From: an uncultured Anaerotignum sp.
Lineage (GTDB): Bacteria; Bacillota; Clostridia; Lachnospirales; Anaerotignaceae
NCBI RefSeq assembly: GCF_934277605.1
Contig: NZ_CAKQVD010000011.1
Span: 1-44,309 of the forward strand
DNA: 44,309 nt
Direction of reading: 5' to 3'
The position numbers and the translations under genes were made by a program. Under the pieces are notes generated by a model that worked only from the letters and a program-made list of their open reading frames with translations, was not told where the DNA came from and ran no database searches. Positions within the stretch are counted from its first letter, which is position 1; the number at the start of each line of letters is the position of its first letter. Shown here piece after piece: positions 17,232-25,955 of the stretch.

Positions 17232-17236
17232 TCGTG

Positions 17237-17971
17237 TTATTTGTCATAAAGTTCGCATACTTCCCGATAGCTTTCCGGTGTCCCAATGTCATAGCACTCT
17301 CCCGCAAAGGTATATGCGTATACCTCCTTCTGATGATAGAGCCATGCCGGGAAATTGCCGGGGGAATCCGGCTTATTGCCTGCCGCCAGATATGCGGCAA
17401 TCATGGGAACGGTTTCCCTCTTATAGAGGTATGCGGCGAATACAACCGTATTGGATTTGGGCTTTGCGGGCTTTTCCTCAATGTCAAGCACCTTGCCGTT
17501 TTCATCCAAAAGCGCAATGCCGAATTGGCTGAGGGCCGCCTCGTCCTCCCAAACCTTCACGCAGACACAATCCCGATTCTTCTCATGGAAAAAATCCACA
17601 TATTCCTTCAAAGAATAGGTAAAGAAGTTATCTCCTGCAACTACCATCAAATCATCCGCAATCTGCATTTCTTCAATCACGAAGGAAATATCGCCGATTG
17701 CGCCACGCTTATTGGAGTCGTCCGTTGTGCCATCATTCAAAACGGTAATCGGCACACGGCTTTCGGCTGTTTTGGCCCAAGCCGCAAACTGCTCTGCAAA
17801 TTTATCGTTGGAAACCACATAAATCGCATCCAGCTCCGCCACGGTGTTCATTTTCTCTACAATATGGTCAATAATTGGCTTTTTGCCAATGGGGAGCAAA
17901 GCCTTCGGCGTATGCAATGTCAACGGATACAATCTTGTGGCATAGCCCGCCGCCAAAATAATGGCTTTCAT
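17237..17971 (-). CDS. Sugar-phosphate nucleotidyltransferase
   Basis: A 244-residue NTP_transferase family enzyme that would couple a sugar-1-phosphate to a nucleotide. The nucleotide-binding N-terminus reads K-A-I-I-L-A-A-G-Y-A-T-R-L-Y-P-L-T with the P-K-A-L-L-P-I-G signature after it, and V-V-A-G-D-N-F-F supplies the metal-binding Asp. It resembles glucose-1-phosphate thymidylyltransferases but is shorter (about 290 usual). No sugar-pathway neighbours are present, so the substrate stays open. Start 17971 behind GGAGGAGAGAAG; 21 bp after the pseudouridine synthase gene. Confidence 0.88.
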   Translation of the reverse strand: MKAIILAAGYATRLYPLTLHTPKALLPIGKKPIIDHIVEKMNTVAELDAIYVVSNDKFAEQFAAWAKTAESRVPITVLNDGTTDDSNKRGAIGDISFVIEEMQIADDLMVVAGDNFFTYSLKEYVDFFHEKNRDCVCVKVWEDEAALSQFGIALLDENGKVLDIEEKPAKPKSNTVVFAAYLYKRETVPMIAAYLAAGNKPDSPGNFPAWLYHQKEVYAYTFAGECYDIGTPESYREVCELYDK

Positions 17972-17992
17972 CTTCTCTCCTCCTTCTGTTTC

Positions 17993-18967
17993 TTATTCCG
18001 CCCTGCCAAACAGCCCATCACAAATTGCCTGCAGCTGCGGCGGCAAGGGGGCTGTCATTTCCTTTCCGTATAAATCGGCCAAGGGGCCTTCCTTCTCTCT
18101 CCATTCTACCCGAAGGGCATGAAGAAATTGATTGGAAAGGGCATATTTCTCTCGAAGCCTTTGGTTTGTATGCTCCGAGCCGTATTTTCTGTCGCCTGCA
18201 ACGGGGTGGCCGATGGCTTGCATGTGGGCACGAATCTGGTGTGTCTTGCCCGTAATGAGCTGAATCTCCAGAAGGGTAAAGCCCTTTGCATACGCAAGCG
18301 GACGATATTTCGTCACGGTTTTTGCGCCGCTGCCCTCCCGCTTGGAAATGCGAACCTGATTCCGTTCGGTATCCTTTGTCAGATAGGCGGTAATCTCGCC
18401 TGCCTCCCGTATTTCCCCTGCCACCAAGGTCAGATAAAACTTGTTCAGCTTGCGGCTGCGAATGATTTCATTCACGGCCTGCACAGCCTGCAGGGTTTTC
18501 CCCGCAATCACAATGCCGCTGGTGTTTCTGTCCAAGCGGTTGCACAGGGCGGGCGTAAAGCTGCTTTCTGCCTCCGGGGTATATTCCCCCTTCTGATAAA
18601 GATAATAAAGCACTTGGTCAATCAAGGTATCGGTGTCACTGCTTTTTTCGGGGTGCGTCAAAAGTCCTGCCGGCTTGGAAACCACCAGAAGCCTGTCATC
18701 CTCATAAACAATCCCAAAGCGGCGCTTTGCTGCGGCAATGGTCTTTTCCTCCATGAAGGACTGTATGGTTTCGTCCGAGAGGTAAAGCCGAAGGGTATCC
18801 CCTGCCTGCAGCAGTTCGTTTCCCTCCGCCTTGCCGCCGTTGTATTTAATGCGCTTTTTCCGCAGCATTTTATACACAAAGCCCTTGGAGGCCTTGTTCA
18901 TATACTTCAGCAGAAACTTGTCCAGCCTTTGATTTTCCTCGTTTTTGGTAATGATAATCTCTTTCAA
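17993..18967 (-). CDS. RluA-family pseudouridine synthase with S4 domain
   Basis: A 324-residue enzyme, probably an RluC/RluD-type rRNA pseudouridine synthase. The N-terminal S4 RNA-binding domain begins near residue 10 (E-E-N-Q-R-L-D-K-F-L-L-K-Y-M). The catalytic motif is N-R-L-D-R-N-T-S-G-I-V (catalytic Asp about 148) and K-T-H-Q-I-R-A-H appears later. I place the start at TTG 18967, eight bases after a perfect GGAGGA. The longer ATG start at 19042 would lie inside prfB and has no ribosome site. It follows prfB by 22 bp and precedes the nucleotidyltransferase. Confidence 0.9.
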   Translation of the reverse strand: MKEIIITKNEENQRLDKFLLKYMNKASKGFVYKMLRKKRIKYNGGKAEGNELLQAGDTLRLYLSDETIQSFMEEKTIAAAKRRFGIVYEDDRLLVVSKPAGLLTHPEKSSDTDTLIDQVLYYLYQKGEYTPEAESSFTPALCNRLDRNTSGIVIAGKTLQAVQAVNEIIRSRKLNKFYLTLVAGEIREAGEITAYLTKDTERNQVRISKREGSGAKTVTKYRPLAYAKGFTLLEIQLITGKTHQIRAHMQAIGHPVAGDRKYGSEHTNQRLREKYALSNQFLHALRVEWREKEGPLADLYGKEMTAPLPPQLQAICDGLFGRAE

Positions 18968-18989
18968 GGCTTTCTTCCTCCGAAAAAAA

Positions 18990-20094
18990 TCAGCTATGAA
19001 TCCATGCCAGATATGCGCTGATAAAGTTATCAATATCGCCATCCATCACAGCATCCACCTTACCCGTTTCCTCTCCGGTACGATGGTCCTTTACCAAGGT
19101 ATAGGGCATAAAGATGTAGGAACGAATCTGGCTGCCCCAGCCGATTTCCTTCACATCCCCACGGATTTCCGCCAGCTTCTGCATCTGCTCCTCAATCTTG
19201 AGGGCAAGCAGCTTACTTCTGAGCATTTTGAATGCCTTGTCCTTGTTGGCAAACTGGCTTCTCTCCTCCTGGCAGGATACCACAACTCCCGTAGGGAAGT
19301 GTGTGATACGGATTGCCGAGGAGGTCTTGTTGATGTGCTGACCGCCGGCACCGCTGGCTCTGTAGGTATCAATACGGATATCATCGGGCTTGATTTCAAT
19401 TTCCGTATCGTCCTCAATTTCAGGCATAACATCGCAGGACGCAAAAGAGGTCTGCCGTCTGCCTGCGCTGTCGAAGGGAGACACACGCACCAAGCGGTGA
19501 ATCCCCTTTTCGGATTTCAGATAGCCATAGGCATTTTCGCCGTTCACCTGAATGGTAACGGATTTCAGCCCTGCCTCATCGCCATCGAGCATATCCAAAA
19601 CCTCAACCTCGAAGCCCTCCTTCTGCGCCCATCTGGAATACATGCGGAAAAGCATATTTGTCCAGTCGCACGCCTCTGTGCCGCCTGTCCCTGCGTGCAG
19701 GGTAACAATGGCATTGTTGCGGTCATATTCGCCATCGAGCATTGTTGCAATGCGCAGTGCCTCATATTCCGCAAGGAAGGAATCGTTCATTTCCTTTACT
19801 TCTTCATATACGCTGTCATCCTGCTCCTCGATGCCCATTTCGATGAGTGTCAGAATGTCCTCGTAGGTTGTCACAAGGCCTTCGTATTTGCCGACCTTGT
19901 TTTTCAGTGCTTTCAGCTTCTGCAATGTTTTCTGGCTTTTTTCCAGGTCATTCCAAAATTCCGGATCTGCAGAAAGCTCTTCTAATTCGGTTATCTTCTC
20001 CTTTGCGCCGGCGACGTCAAAGTGAAGCCCCCATTTCCTTTAATTTTTCGTCATAAGCAGAAAGGCCCAGACGGATCTGTTCTAACTCGAACAT
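18990..20094 (-). CDS. prfB: Peptide chain release factor 2 (programmed +1 frameshift)
   Basis: RF2, 367 residues after frameshifting, reads UGA and UAA stops. Translation starts at ATG 20094 (AAGGAG upstream), runs 25 codons and meets an in-frame TGA at codon 26 (20019-20017) in the classic C-TTT-GAC context. A +1 slip then continues to 18990. The downstream part contains the RF2 anticodon-like tripeptide S-P-F (V-R-V-S-P-F-D-S-A-G) and the G-G-Q motif (G-A-G-G-Q-H-I-N-K-T). A G-rich stretch 6-10 nt upstream of the slip site can act as the internal Shine-Dalgarno. Simple ORF calling would start it at 19925 and lose about 57 residues. Confidence 0.96.
20016..20022 (-). promoter_or_regulatory. 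prfB: Programmed +1 frameshift site of prfB
   Basis: Minus-strand CTTTGAC, with CTT as codon 25 and TGA as codon 26, and ATGGGGG six to ten bases upstream as the SD-like stimulator. RF2 autoregulates its own synthesis here: low RF2 slows UGA termination and favours the slip. Confidence 0.95.
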
Positions 20095-20186
20095 AAAAAA
20101 TCATCTCCTTCATAATGAAAATAGAATTGATTTATTGGTTGACAAAGCATCCTGCGGCTTGGGCTTGCCGTCAAAGACCGTTTGTC

Positions 20187-20807
20187 CTATTTATCTTCCT
20201 CGGAAAAATTTTCCGTTGAAAATCGAATAAAATTGCCGCCGAAGGAGGCCGAAAAATCCGCTATCGGCACCCACCAGCTCGGCTTGTTTTGCTCCAAAAA
20301 GGCGGAGGGGTGGTGTACCAGAAGGGCAGTCAGCCTGCCATCCTCGGTCTCATAGCCAAGCACAGGCACCAAATGCCCGCTTTTCCCGTAAACACCGCTG
20401 CCGTCCGGCTTGGGCTTGCCCCCTTGAAAAAAGGATGCCACAGAAACCATGCAGGGATGCCCCGCATCCAGCTCCCGCTTCAAGTCCTCTGCCGTTTTTT
20501 CCCGCAGTGCCTCGCCGTAAATGCCATATTCCTCCGCAAGCCTTGCCAAGCCCCGGTGAATCCAACCGACACCCTCTTTATAGGCACCGGCCGCCACGCC
20601 CTTTGCAATCATTGTGCCATGGCGCTCCACCTGCTTGCCAAAGCCCTCCAATATCATACGCAGGGAGGCAATGCCACAGCTGCGAAAGGTCCAGCTATCC
20701 GCCTCGGGAAAGGAGGAAAAGCCTTCCTCCTCCCACGTTTCCTGCGTCATTCTTTGTGTATAGAAAGGAAACTCCATCGGCAGTCTATATTGCTTTTTTT
20801 CTCCCAT
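20187..20807 (-). CDS. C39-like (Peptidase_C39_2) papain-fold protein, apparently cytoplasmic
   Basis: A 206-residue protein. The start MGEKKQ (20807) follows GAGGGAAACAA; the ORF opens 36 bp earlier in the repeat region. A catalytic Cys is visible in R-S-C-G-I-A-S-L-R-M (Cys44) and the His in S-G-H-L-V-P-V-L-G-Y (His145). The third position, usually Asp/Asn before Pro, is in V-H-H-P-S. There is no signal peptide or membrane segment, unlike many C39-like proteins of Firmicutes that act outside the cell. Substrate unknown. It lies alone after secA, separated by three 26-bp repeats. Confidence 0.75.
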   Translation of the reverse strand: MGEKKQYRLPMEFPFYTQRMTQETWEEEGFSSFPEADSWTFRSCGIASLRMILEGFGKQVERHGTMIAKGVAAGAYKEGVGWIHRGLARLAEEYGIYGEALREKTAEDLKRELDAGHPCMVSVASFFQGGKPKPDGSGVYGKSGHLVPVLGYETEDGRLTALLVHHPSAFLEQNKPSWWVPIADFSASFGGNFIRFSTENFSEEDK

Positions 20808-20843
20808 TTGTTTCCCTCTTTCCTGTTCTAACGCTCCATGCAC

Positions 20844-20913
20844 AAGGCTATGCCTTTGCTTTCTTTCGTAAGGCTTCGCCTTTGCTTTCTTTCATAAGGC
20901 TTTGCCTTATGCA
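20844..20913. repeat. Three 26-bp tandem repeats with AAGGC-NNN-GCCTT hairpins
   Basis: Units begin at 20844, 20870 and 20896, exactly 26 bp apart. Each has a small palindrome AAGGC-TAT/TTC/TTT-GCCTT, followed (units 1 and 2) by TGCTTTCTTTC. The last unit contains the secA stop codon. The loop triplets differ between units while the stems are conserved. Confidence 0.85.
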
Positions 20914-23501
20914 TTCCTCCCACAGCACTGCTTATATTTCTTGCCGCTGCCGCAGGGACAGGGATCGTTTCTGCCGATTTTTTCCTCTGCACGCTTCTTC
21001 GGCTGCTTCACAGCAGAATCATCCTTATTTGTGAACATCTGCTGCTGCGGCTCCTCCTGCTTCACCTCTGTCTGGATACGCACACGGTAGAGGATTTTCA
21101 GTGTATCCTCTTGGATATGATTGCTCATTTCCTCGAACATATCATAAGCCGCAAATTTATATTCTGTCAAAGGATCTCTCTGTGCGTATGCGTGCAGGCC
21201 GATCCCCTGGCGCATCTGGTCCATATCATCAATATGGTCCATCCATTTCTGGTCAATCACACGCAGCATAACCACACGCTCCAGCTCGCGCATCCGCTCT
21301 TCGCCCTCTGCCTGTCCCTGACCGATTTCCTTTTCCTTCATTTCATACATCTGGTTGCCCAGCTTTGTCAGTGTTTCCTTCAGCTTATCCTTGGTCATCT
21401 GCGGCAGTGCCTCATCCTTGATGTTGACCTTGCCAACGGGGATAACAGCGCCCAGTGCCTCACTGAATGCAGGCATATCCCATTCCTCCGGAAGCTGGTC
21501 ATCATTCATGTGTGCATCCACTGTACGCTCCACAACCGCACCAATCATGCCGACAATGCTGTCTCTGAGGTTTTCGCCGTAAAGCACACGCTTTCTTTCG
21601 CCGTAAATGATTTCTCTCTGCTCATTCATAACCTGGTCATATTCCAGCAAATGCTTACGAATGGCAAAGTTATTGCCCTCCACCTTTTTCTGTGCGTTTT
21701 CAATCGCCTTGGAAAGCATCCCGGCCTCAATAGGCTCATCCTCTGTCATGCCCATGGCATCCACAACCTTCATGGTCTTTTCGGAGCCGAACAGACGCAT
21801 CAGGTCATCCTCCAAAGAGATATAGAAACGGGATTCGCCGGGGTCGCCCTGACGTCCGGCACGCCCACGCAGCTGGTTATCAATGCGTCTGGACTCATGG
21901 CGCTCGGTACCGATGATTTTCAGGCCGCCCAATTCAGCCACACCTTCGCCCAGCTTAATGTCTGTACCACGGCCGGCCATGTTGGTTGCAATCGTAACTG
22001 CGCCCATCTGCCCTGCCAATGCAACAATCTCTGCCTCCTGCGCGTGATATTTCGCATTCAAAACCTGATGCTTCACGCCCTCCATTTTCAGCAGCTTGCT
22101 CAGTGTTTCGGATTTTTCAATCGTTACCGTACCCACCAGCACAGGCTGTCCCTTTTCATGCGCCGCAATAATTTCTCTCACAACGGCACGGAACTTGCCC
22201 GCCTCGGTACGATAAACAAGGTCATCCAAATCCTTTCTCTGCACAGGGCGGTTGGTGGGAATTTCCACAACGTCCATGCCATAGATGTTACGGAATTCCT
22301 CCTCCTCTGTTTTCGCCGTACCTGTCATACCGCATTTCTTTTTGTATTTGTTAAAGTAATTCTGGAAGGTAATCGTTGCAAGGGTTTTGCTTTCTCTGCG
22401 CACCTGCACGTTCTCCTTCGCCTCGATTGCCTGATGCAGACCGTCGGAATAGCGTCTGCCCGGCATCATACGCCCTGTAAATTCATCAACGATAACAATT
22501 TCGCCCTCATGGATCACATAATCCTTATCCAAGTGCATATTATAGTTTGCCTTCAGCGCATTGTTGATATAATGCTGCAGCTCCAGGTTTTCGGGATCGG
22601 AAAGGTTTTCAACGGAAAAATATTTCTCCGCCTTTGCGATACCCTCCTGTGTCAGCACAACGCTTTTTGCCTTTTCATCCAAAACGAAGTCGCCTTCCTC
22701 TTGGATTTCCTCTTTCAAAAGGGCATTCATGGCTTCTTCCTCATTCAGAATACGCCCCTTTGTCAGCTTCTTTACGAACAAATCGGCAACACGGTACAAA
22801 TCCGTGGACTTGGAGCCGCTGCCGGAAATAATCAAGGGTGTTCTGGCTTCATCAATCAGAACGGAGTCAACCTCGTCGATGATGGCATAATGCAGCTCTC
22901 TCTGCACCATGTTTTCCTTACGCACCACCATGTTGTCACGCAGATAGTCAAAGCCGAATTCATTGTTTGTGCCGTAGGTAATGTCGCAGGCATAAGCCGC
23001 ACGGCGTTCATCGTTATCCATGCCATTAAGAATACAGCCGACACTCAGCCCTAAGAAACGGAACACCTCGCCCATCCAGTCGGAGTCACGCTGCGCCAGA
23101 TAGTCATTGACCGTAACAACGTGCACGCCCTTGCCTTCCAGTGCATTCAGATAAGCAGGCAGTGTTGCCACCAGTGTTTTACCCTCGCCTGTACGCATCT
23201 CGGCAATTCTTCCTTGGTGCATCACAATGCCGCCCATCAGCTGTACGGGGAAGTGCTTCATGTTCAGCACATGCGGACGGGATGCCGCCTCTCTGACCAC
23301 CGCATACGCTTCGGGCAGAATATCATCCAAGGTTTCGCCGTTTGCCAAGCGCTCCTTAAATTCCTGTGTTTTTCCTTTCAGCTCTTCATCCGAAAGGCTT
23401 TCATATTGGGGGCCCAGTGCTTCAATCCTCGCCACAATCGGCTTGATTTTTTTGATTTCCTTTTCACTGTAATTCCCAAATATTTTTTCCAAGAAACCCA
23501 T
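20907..23501 (-). CDS. secA: Preprotein translocase ATPase SecA
   Basis: An 864-residue motor ATPase that drives proteins through SecYEG. The start MGFLEKIFG (23501) follows GAGGTGAACCAA; the ORF extends three codons further to 23510. Walker A is M-R-T-G-E-G-K-T-L (about 100-108), followed by D-E-V-D-S-V-L-I-D-E-A-R-T (DEAD-like) and A-T-N-M-A-G-R-G-T-D-I-K (helicase C). The C-terminus ends in the zinc-binding SEC-C motif N-D-P-C-P-C-G-S-G-K-K-Y-K-Q-C-C, which contacts SecB-like partners and the ribosome. Length and motif order are standard. Own promoter at 23569-23598. Confidence 0.98.
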   Translation of the reverse strand: MGFLEKIFGNYSEKEIKKIKPIVARIEALGPQYESLSDEELKGKTQEFKERLANGETLDDILPEAYAVVREAASRPHVLNMKHFPVQLMGGIVMHQGRIAEMRTGEGKTLVATLPAYLNALEGKGVHVVTVNDYLAQRDSDWMGEVFRFLGLSVGCILNGMDNDERRAAYACDITYGTNNEFGFDYLRDNMVVRKENMVQRELHYAIIDEVDSVLIDEARTPLIISGSGSKSTDLYRVADLFVKKLTKGRILNEEEAMNALLKEEIQEEGDFVLDEKAKSVVLTQEGIAKAEKYFSVENLSDPENLELQHYINNALKANYNMHLDKDYVIHEGEIVIVDEFTGRMMPGRRYSDGLHQAIEAKENVQVRRESKTLATITFQNYFNKYKKKCGMTGTAKTEEEEFRNIYGMDVVEIPTNRPVQRKDLDDLVYRTEAGKFRAVVREIIAAHEKGQPVLVGTVTIEKSETLSKLLKMEGVKHQVLNAKYHAQEAEIVALAGQMGAVTIATNMAGRGTDIKLGEGVAELGGLKIIGTERHESRRIDNQLRGRAGRQGDPGESRFYISLEDDLMRLFGSEKTMKVVDAMGMTEDEPIEAGMLSKAIENAQKKVEGNNFAIRKHLLEYDQVMNEQREIIYGERKRVLYGENLRDSIVGMIGAVVERTVDAHMNDDQLPEEWDMPAFSEALGAVIPVGKVNIKDEALPQMTKDKLKETLTKLGNQMYEMKEKEIGQGQAEGEERMRELERVVMLRVIDQKWMDHIDDMDQMRQGIGLHAYAQRDPLTEYKFAAYDMFEEMSNHIQEDTLKILYRVRIQTEVKQEEPQQQMFTNKDDSAVKQPKKRAEEKIGRNDPCPCGSGKKYKQCCGRNA

Positions 23502-23568
23502 TTGGTTCACCTCATTTTTCTTTTCTCATGTATGCCAAAGAGCAATAGGCACACTTTTACATTATTAT

Positions 23569-23598
23569 AGTATAGCAGAAGAATACCCCCGCACACAA
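23569..23598 (-). promoter_or_regulatory. Candidate secA promoter
   Basis: Minus-strand -10 TATACT (23569-23574; an overlapping TATAAT is also present) and -35 TTGTGT (23593-23598), spaced 18 bp. The -35 is weak. Confidence 0.5.
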
Positions 23599-23789
23599 GA
23601 AAAAAATGTGTATTTCGGGGGGTATTCAAAAAGTTTTAAGAAATCCTTATAGAAAAGATGTCCTTTTTCTCAAAATCCCTGTTTTTCTGACGAAAAATCT
23701 CCGTCCTTGTTCCGTTTTTCACTCCGTTTTCGGAAAAACCTTCCGCAAAAACACCGCTTTTTTTGCGTTTCCCTCAGCCAAACGCCGCC

Positions 23790-24380
23790 TTACTGCTCCG
23801 CCGCCTGCTTTTTCTGCGCCTTTTTCCAGCATTTATAGCACATCGGGCGATAGCTTTCGTTGCCGCCCAAAAGGAACTGCTCCCCTTCGGTAACAACGCT
23901 CCCCTCTGCATCCACCCGTGCATTGACCATAGCCTTGCCGCCGCAGGTGCAAACCGTTTTCAGCTCCGTAACGGAATCCGCCAGCTCAAACAGCCTTGCA
24001 CTGCCCGGAAACAGCTTGGTTCTGAAATCCGTCCGCAGACCAAAGCAAAGCACAGGCACATTATAGTTATCCACAATATCCCGCAGCTGCTCCACATGCG
24101 TCGGCTGCAAAAACTGCGCCTCATCCACAATAATCACATCATAAAACTCCCGTTCTCTGCCTCGGAACAGCTCATATAAATCCATATCCTCCGTAATCGC
24201 ATCGGCAGACTGCTCCAAGCCGATACGGGAATGTACCTTATCAACGCCGTAACGGGTATCCGCCGCCGGCTTCATCAGCCAAACACGCATCCCCCGCTCC
24301 TCATAATTGAATTTTGTAATGAGTGCCTGCGCCGATTTGGAGCTGCCCATCACACCGTATCTGAAGTATAATTTTGCCAT
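23790..24380 (-). CDS. tdk: Thymidine kinase (type II)
   Basis: A 196-residue enzyme phosphorylating thymidine to dTMP for salvage. The P-loop reads G-V-M-G-S-S-K-S-A (about residues 9-17), a G-S-S-K-S variant seen in Gram-positive type II kinases. The Walker B region is I-I-V-D-E-A-Q-F-L, and the C-terminal lasso zinc site shows C-T-C-G-G-K and Y-R-P-M-C-Y-K-C. Start ATG 24380. Divergent from the MATE gene, with a 23-bp palindrome between them. Confidence 0.95.
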   Translation of the reverse strand: MAKLYFRYGVMGSSKSAQALITKFNYEERGMRVWLMKPAADTRYGVDKVHSRIGLEQSADAITEDMDLYELFRGREREFYDVIIVDEAQFLQPTHVEQLRDIVDNYNVPVLCFGLRTDFRTKLFPGSARLFELADSVTELKTVCTCGGKAMVNARVDAEGSVVTEGEQFLLGGNESYRPMCYKCWKKAQKKQAAEQ

Positions 24381-24449
24381 CTGTCAAACTCCCTTTGCTT
24401 CACATTCTTTTTTTCAATATCCCTTTTATGATACCACACTCTATGCCCC

Positions 24450-24472
24450 TTGGCGAGTGTCACACTCCCCAA
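24450..24472. promoter_or_regulatory. 23-bp near-perfect palindrome between tdk and MATE
   Basis: Two 11-base arms around one base, one mismatch, with core GAGTGT-C-ACACTC. An extra ACACTC half-site lies at 24436-24441, next to the presumed tdk -10 region. Placement between divergent genes suggests a transcription factor operator. Confidence 0.55.
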
Positions 24473-24513
24473 AATTTCTTTCGCTTTCGGCTGTCTTTTT
24501 TCAAAAAAAGGAG

Positions 24514-24519
24514 TATACT
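24514..24519 (+). promoter_or_regulatory. Candidate -10 of the second MATE gene
   Basis: TATACT about 60 bp upstream of the TTG start; the -35 region (CTGTCT, 24491-24496) is weak. It lies just downstream of the 23-bp palindrome. Confidence 0.4.
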
Positions 24520-24574
24520 GTCTAAAGAAACCGATAAAAGCAGAACAAACGCACAGATTGGAGATGACCTTTTC

Positions 24575-25912
24575 TTGATTACAGATTTAACCCGTGGCAG
24601 CAGCCGAAAAATGCTCTGGATGTTCTCCATCCCCATGCTGCTGAGCGTGGCCTTCCAGCAGATTTATCAAATTGCAGACAGCGTGATTGCGGGGCGCTTC
24701 ATCGGGGAATCGGCATTGGCAGCCGTTGGTGCCTCCCACCCCATCACAATGATTTTCATGGCAGTTGCCGTCGGCAGTAATATCGGCTGTGCCGTTGTGG
24801 TTTCCCGCCTGTTCGGCGCAAAAAAATACGGCGCACTCAAAACCGCCGTCTGCACCATCTTCTGTGCCTGCCTTGCGGTCAGCGTGGTGCTGACACTCAT
24901 CGGCATTTTCAGCGGAAGTGCCATGCTTCGCCTCATCCGCACCCCTGCCGATGTCTTTGCAGATGCCAAGCTCTATCTGCACATCTATATCTATGGGTTT
25001 TTGTTCCTGTATCTTTATAATATCTGCAACGGCATTTTTACCTCTCTGGGCGATAGCCGCACCCCCCTGTATTTCCTCATCGGCTCCTCGTTTGCCAACA
25101 TCGTGCTGGATGTTTTCTTCGTGGTTTGGCTGAAAATGGGTGTCGCCGGTGTTGCATGGGCAACCTTCGCTGCACAGGGGGCGGCATCCGTCCTTGCCTT
25201 CCTTACCCTCCTGCATCGGATGAAGCAGCTCCAAAGCAATGAGCCGTATGCAAAATTTTCCTCGCAAATGCTCCTGCAGGTTACAACCGTCGCCATCCCC
25301 AGCATTTTGCAGCAATGCTTTGTTTCTGTCGGCAATCTTTTCGTGCAGTCCGCAGTAAACAGCTATGGCTCTGCTGTGGTTGCCGGCTTTTCCGCCTGCC
25401 AAAAGCTGAATGTGTTTTCCGTCACCTGCATGACAACGCTTTCCAACGGCGTTTCCTCCTTCACAGCGCAAAATCTCGGCGCTGGCAAACGGGAGCGTGT
25501 TGCCGAGGGCCTGCGGGCAGGGGCATTGCTCGGCATTTTGGTCTGTGTTCCCTTCTTCCTGTTCTATTTCTTCTTCGGGCGCACAGCCATGGGGCTTTTC
25601 TTGGATGAAAGCAGTGCCGCCGCCATCCAGACCGGCGTGGACTATCTGCGGATTGTCACACCGTTTTATTTCGTGGTTACGATTAAGGTCATGTGTGATG
25701 GGGTGCTGCGCGGCGGCAGTGCCATGCTCTATTTTATGACCACCACCTTTACCGATTTGTTTCTGCGGGTTGCCTTGGCCTTCGTCTTTTCCAAGGGGCT
25801 TGGCTTCGGCGCAACAGGCATTTGGATGGCATGGCCAATCGGCTGGACGCTTTCCACCTTCCTTTCCGTTTTCTTCTATCATCTTAAGCCTTGGGAAAAA
25901 AATCCGACATAA
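24575..25912 (+). CDS. MATE family efflux transporter
   Basis: A 445-residue, 12-helix MATE exporter. I place the start at TTG 24575, eleven bases after GGAG. It gives M-I-T-D-L-T-R-G-S followed by the first helix (F-S-I-P-M-L-L-S-V-A-F-Q-Q-I-Y-Q-I-A-D), the normal family N-terminus; the longer ORF to 24374 encodes a non-family extension into the promoter. It shares only family-level similarity with the MATE gene at 1.1-2.5 kb. The only plus-strand gene in the first 33 kb, with its own divergent promoter region and terminator. Confidence 0.92.
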   Translation: MITDLTRGSSRKMLWMFSIPMLLSVAFQQIYQIADSVIAGRFIGESALAAVGASHPITMIFMAVAVGSNIGCAVVVSRLFGAKKYGALKTAVCTIFCACLAVSVVLTLIGIFSGSAMLRLIRTPADVFADAKLYLHIYIYGFLFLYLYNICNGIFTSLGDSRTPLYFLIGSSFANIVLDVFFVVWLKMGVAGVAWATFAAQGAASVLAFLTLLHRMKQLQSNEPYAKFSSQMLLQVTTVAIPSILQQCFVSVGNLFVQSAVNSYGSAVVAGFSACQKLNVFSVTCMTTLSNGVSSFTAQNLGAGKRERVAEGLRAGALLGILVCVPFFLFYFFFGRTAMGLFLDESSAAAIQTGVDYLRIVTPFYFVVTIKVMCDGVLRGGSAMLYFMTTTFTDLFLRVALAFVFSKGLGFGATGIWMAWPIGWTLSTFLSVFFYHLKPWEKNPT

Positions 25913-25918
25913 CACACA

Positions 25919-25955
25919 AAGGGCAGTGCCGATAAAGCACTGCCCTTCTGTTTTC
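25919..25955 (+). terminator. Terminator of the second MATE gene
   Basis: An 11-bp stem (AAGGGCAGTGC / GCACTGCCCTT) around a 7-nt loop, then CTGTTTT. It could also act on the minus strand for the HD gene, but the U-tract is poorer there. Confidence 0.75.

Noticed and set aside
19868..20094. prfB frameshift as a sequencing error or pseudogene
   Set aside because: The stop is the classic CTT-TGA-C at codon 26 with an upstream G-rich stimulator, a conserved programmed frameshift.
20844..20913. CRISPR-like repeat
   Set aside because: Only three units with no spacers and no cas genes; these are small hairpin tandem repeats.
21111..23054. 647-codon plus-strand ORF opposite secA
   Set aside because: A shadow of secA: no SD, no domain, composition typical of antisense reading of a coding gene.
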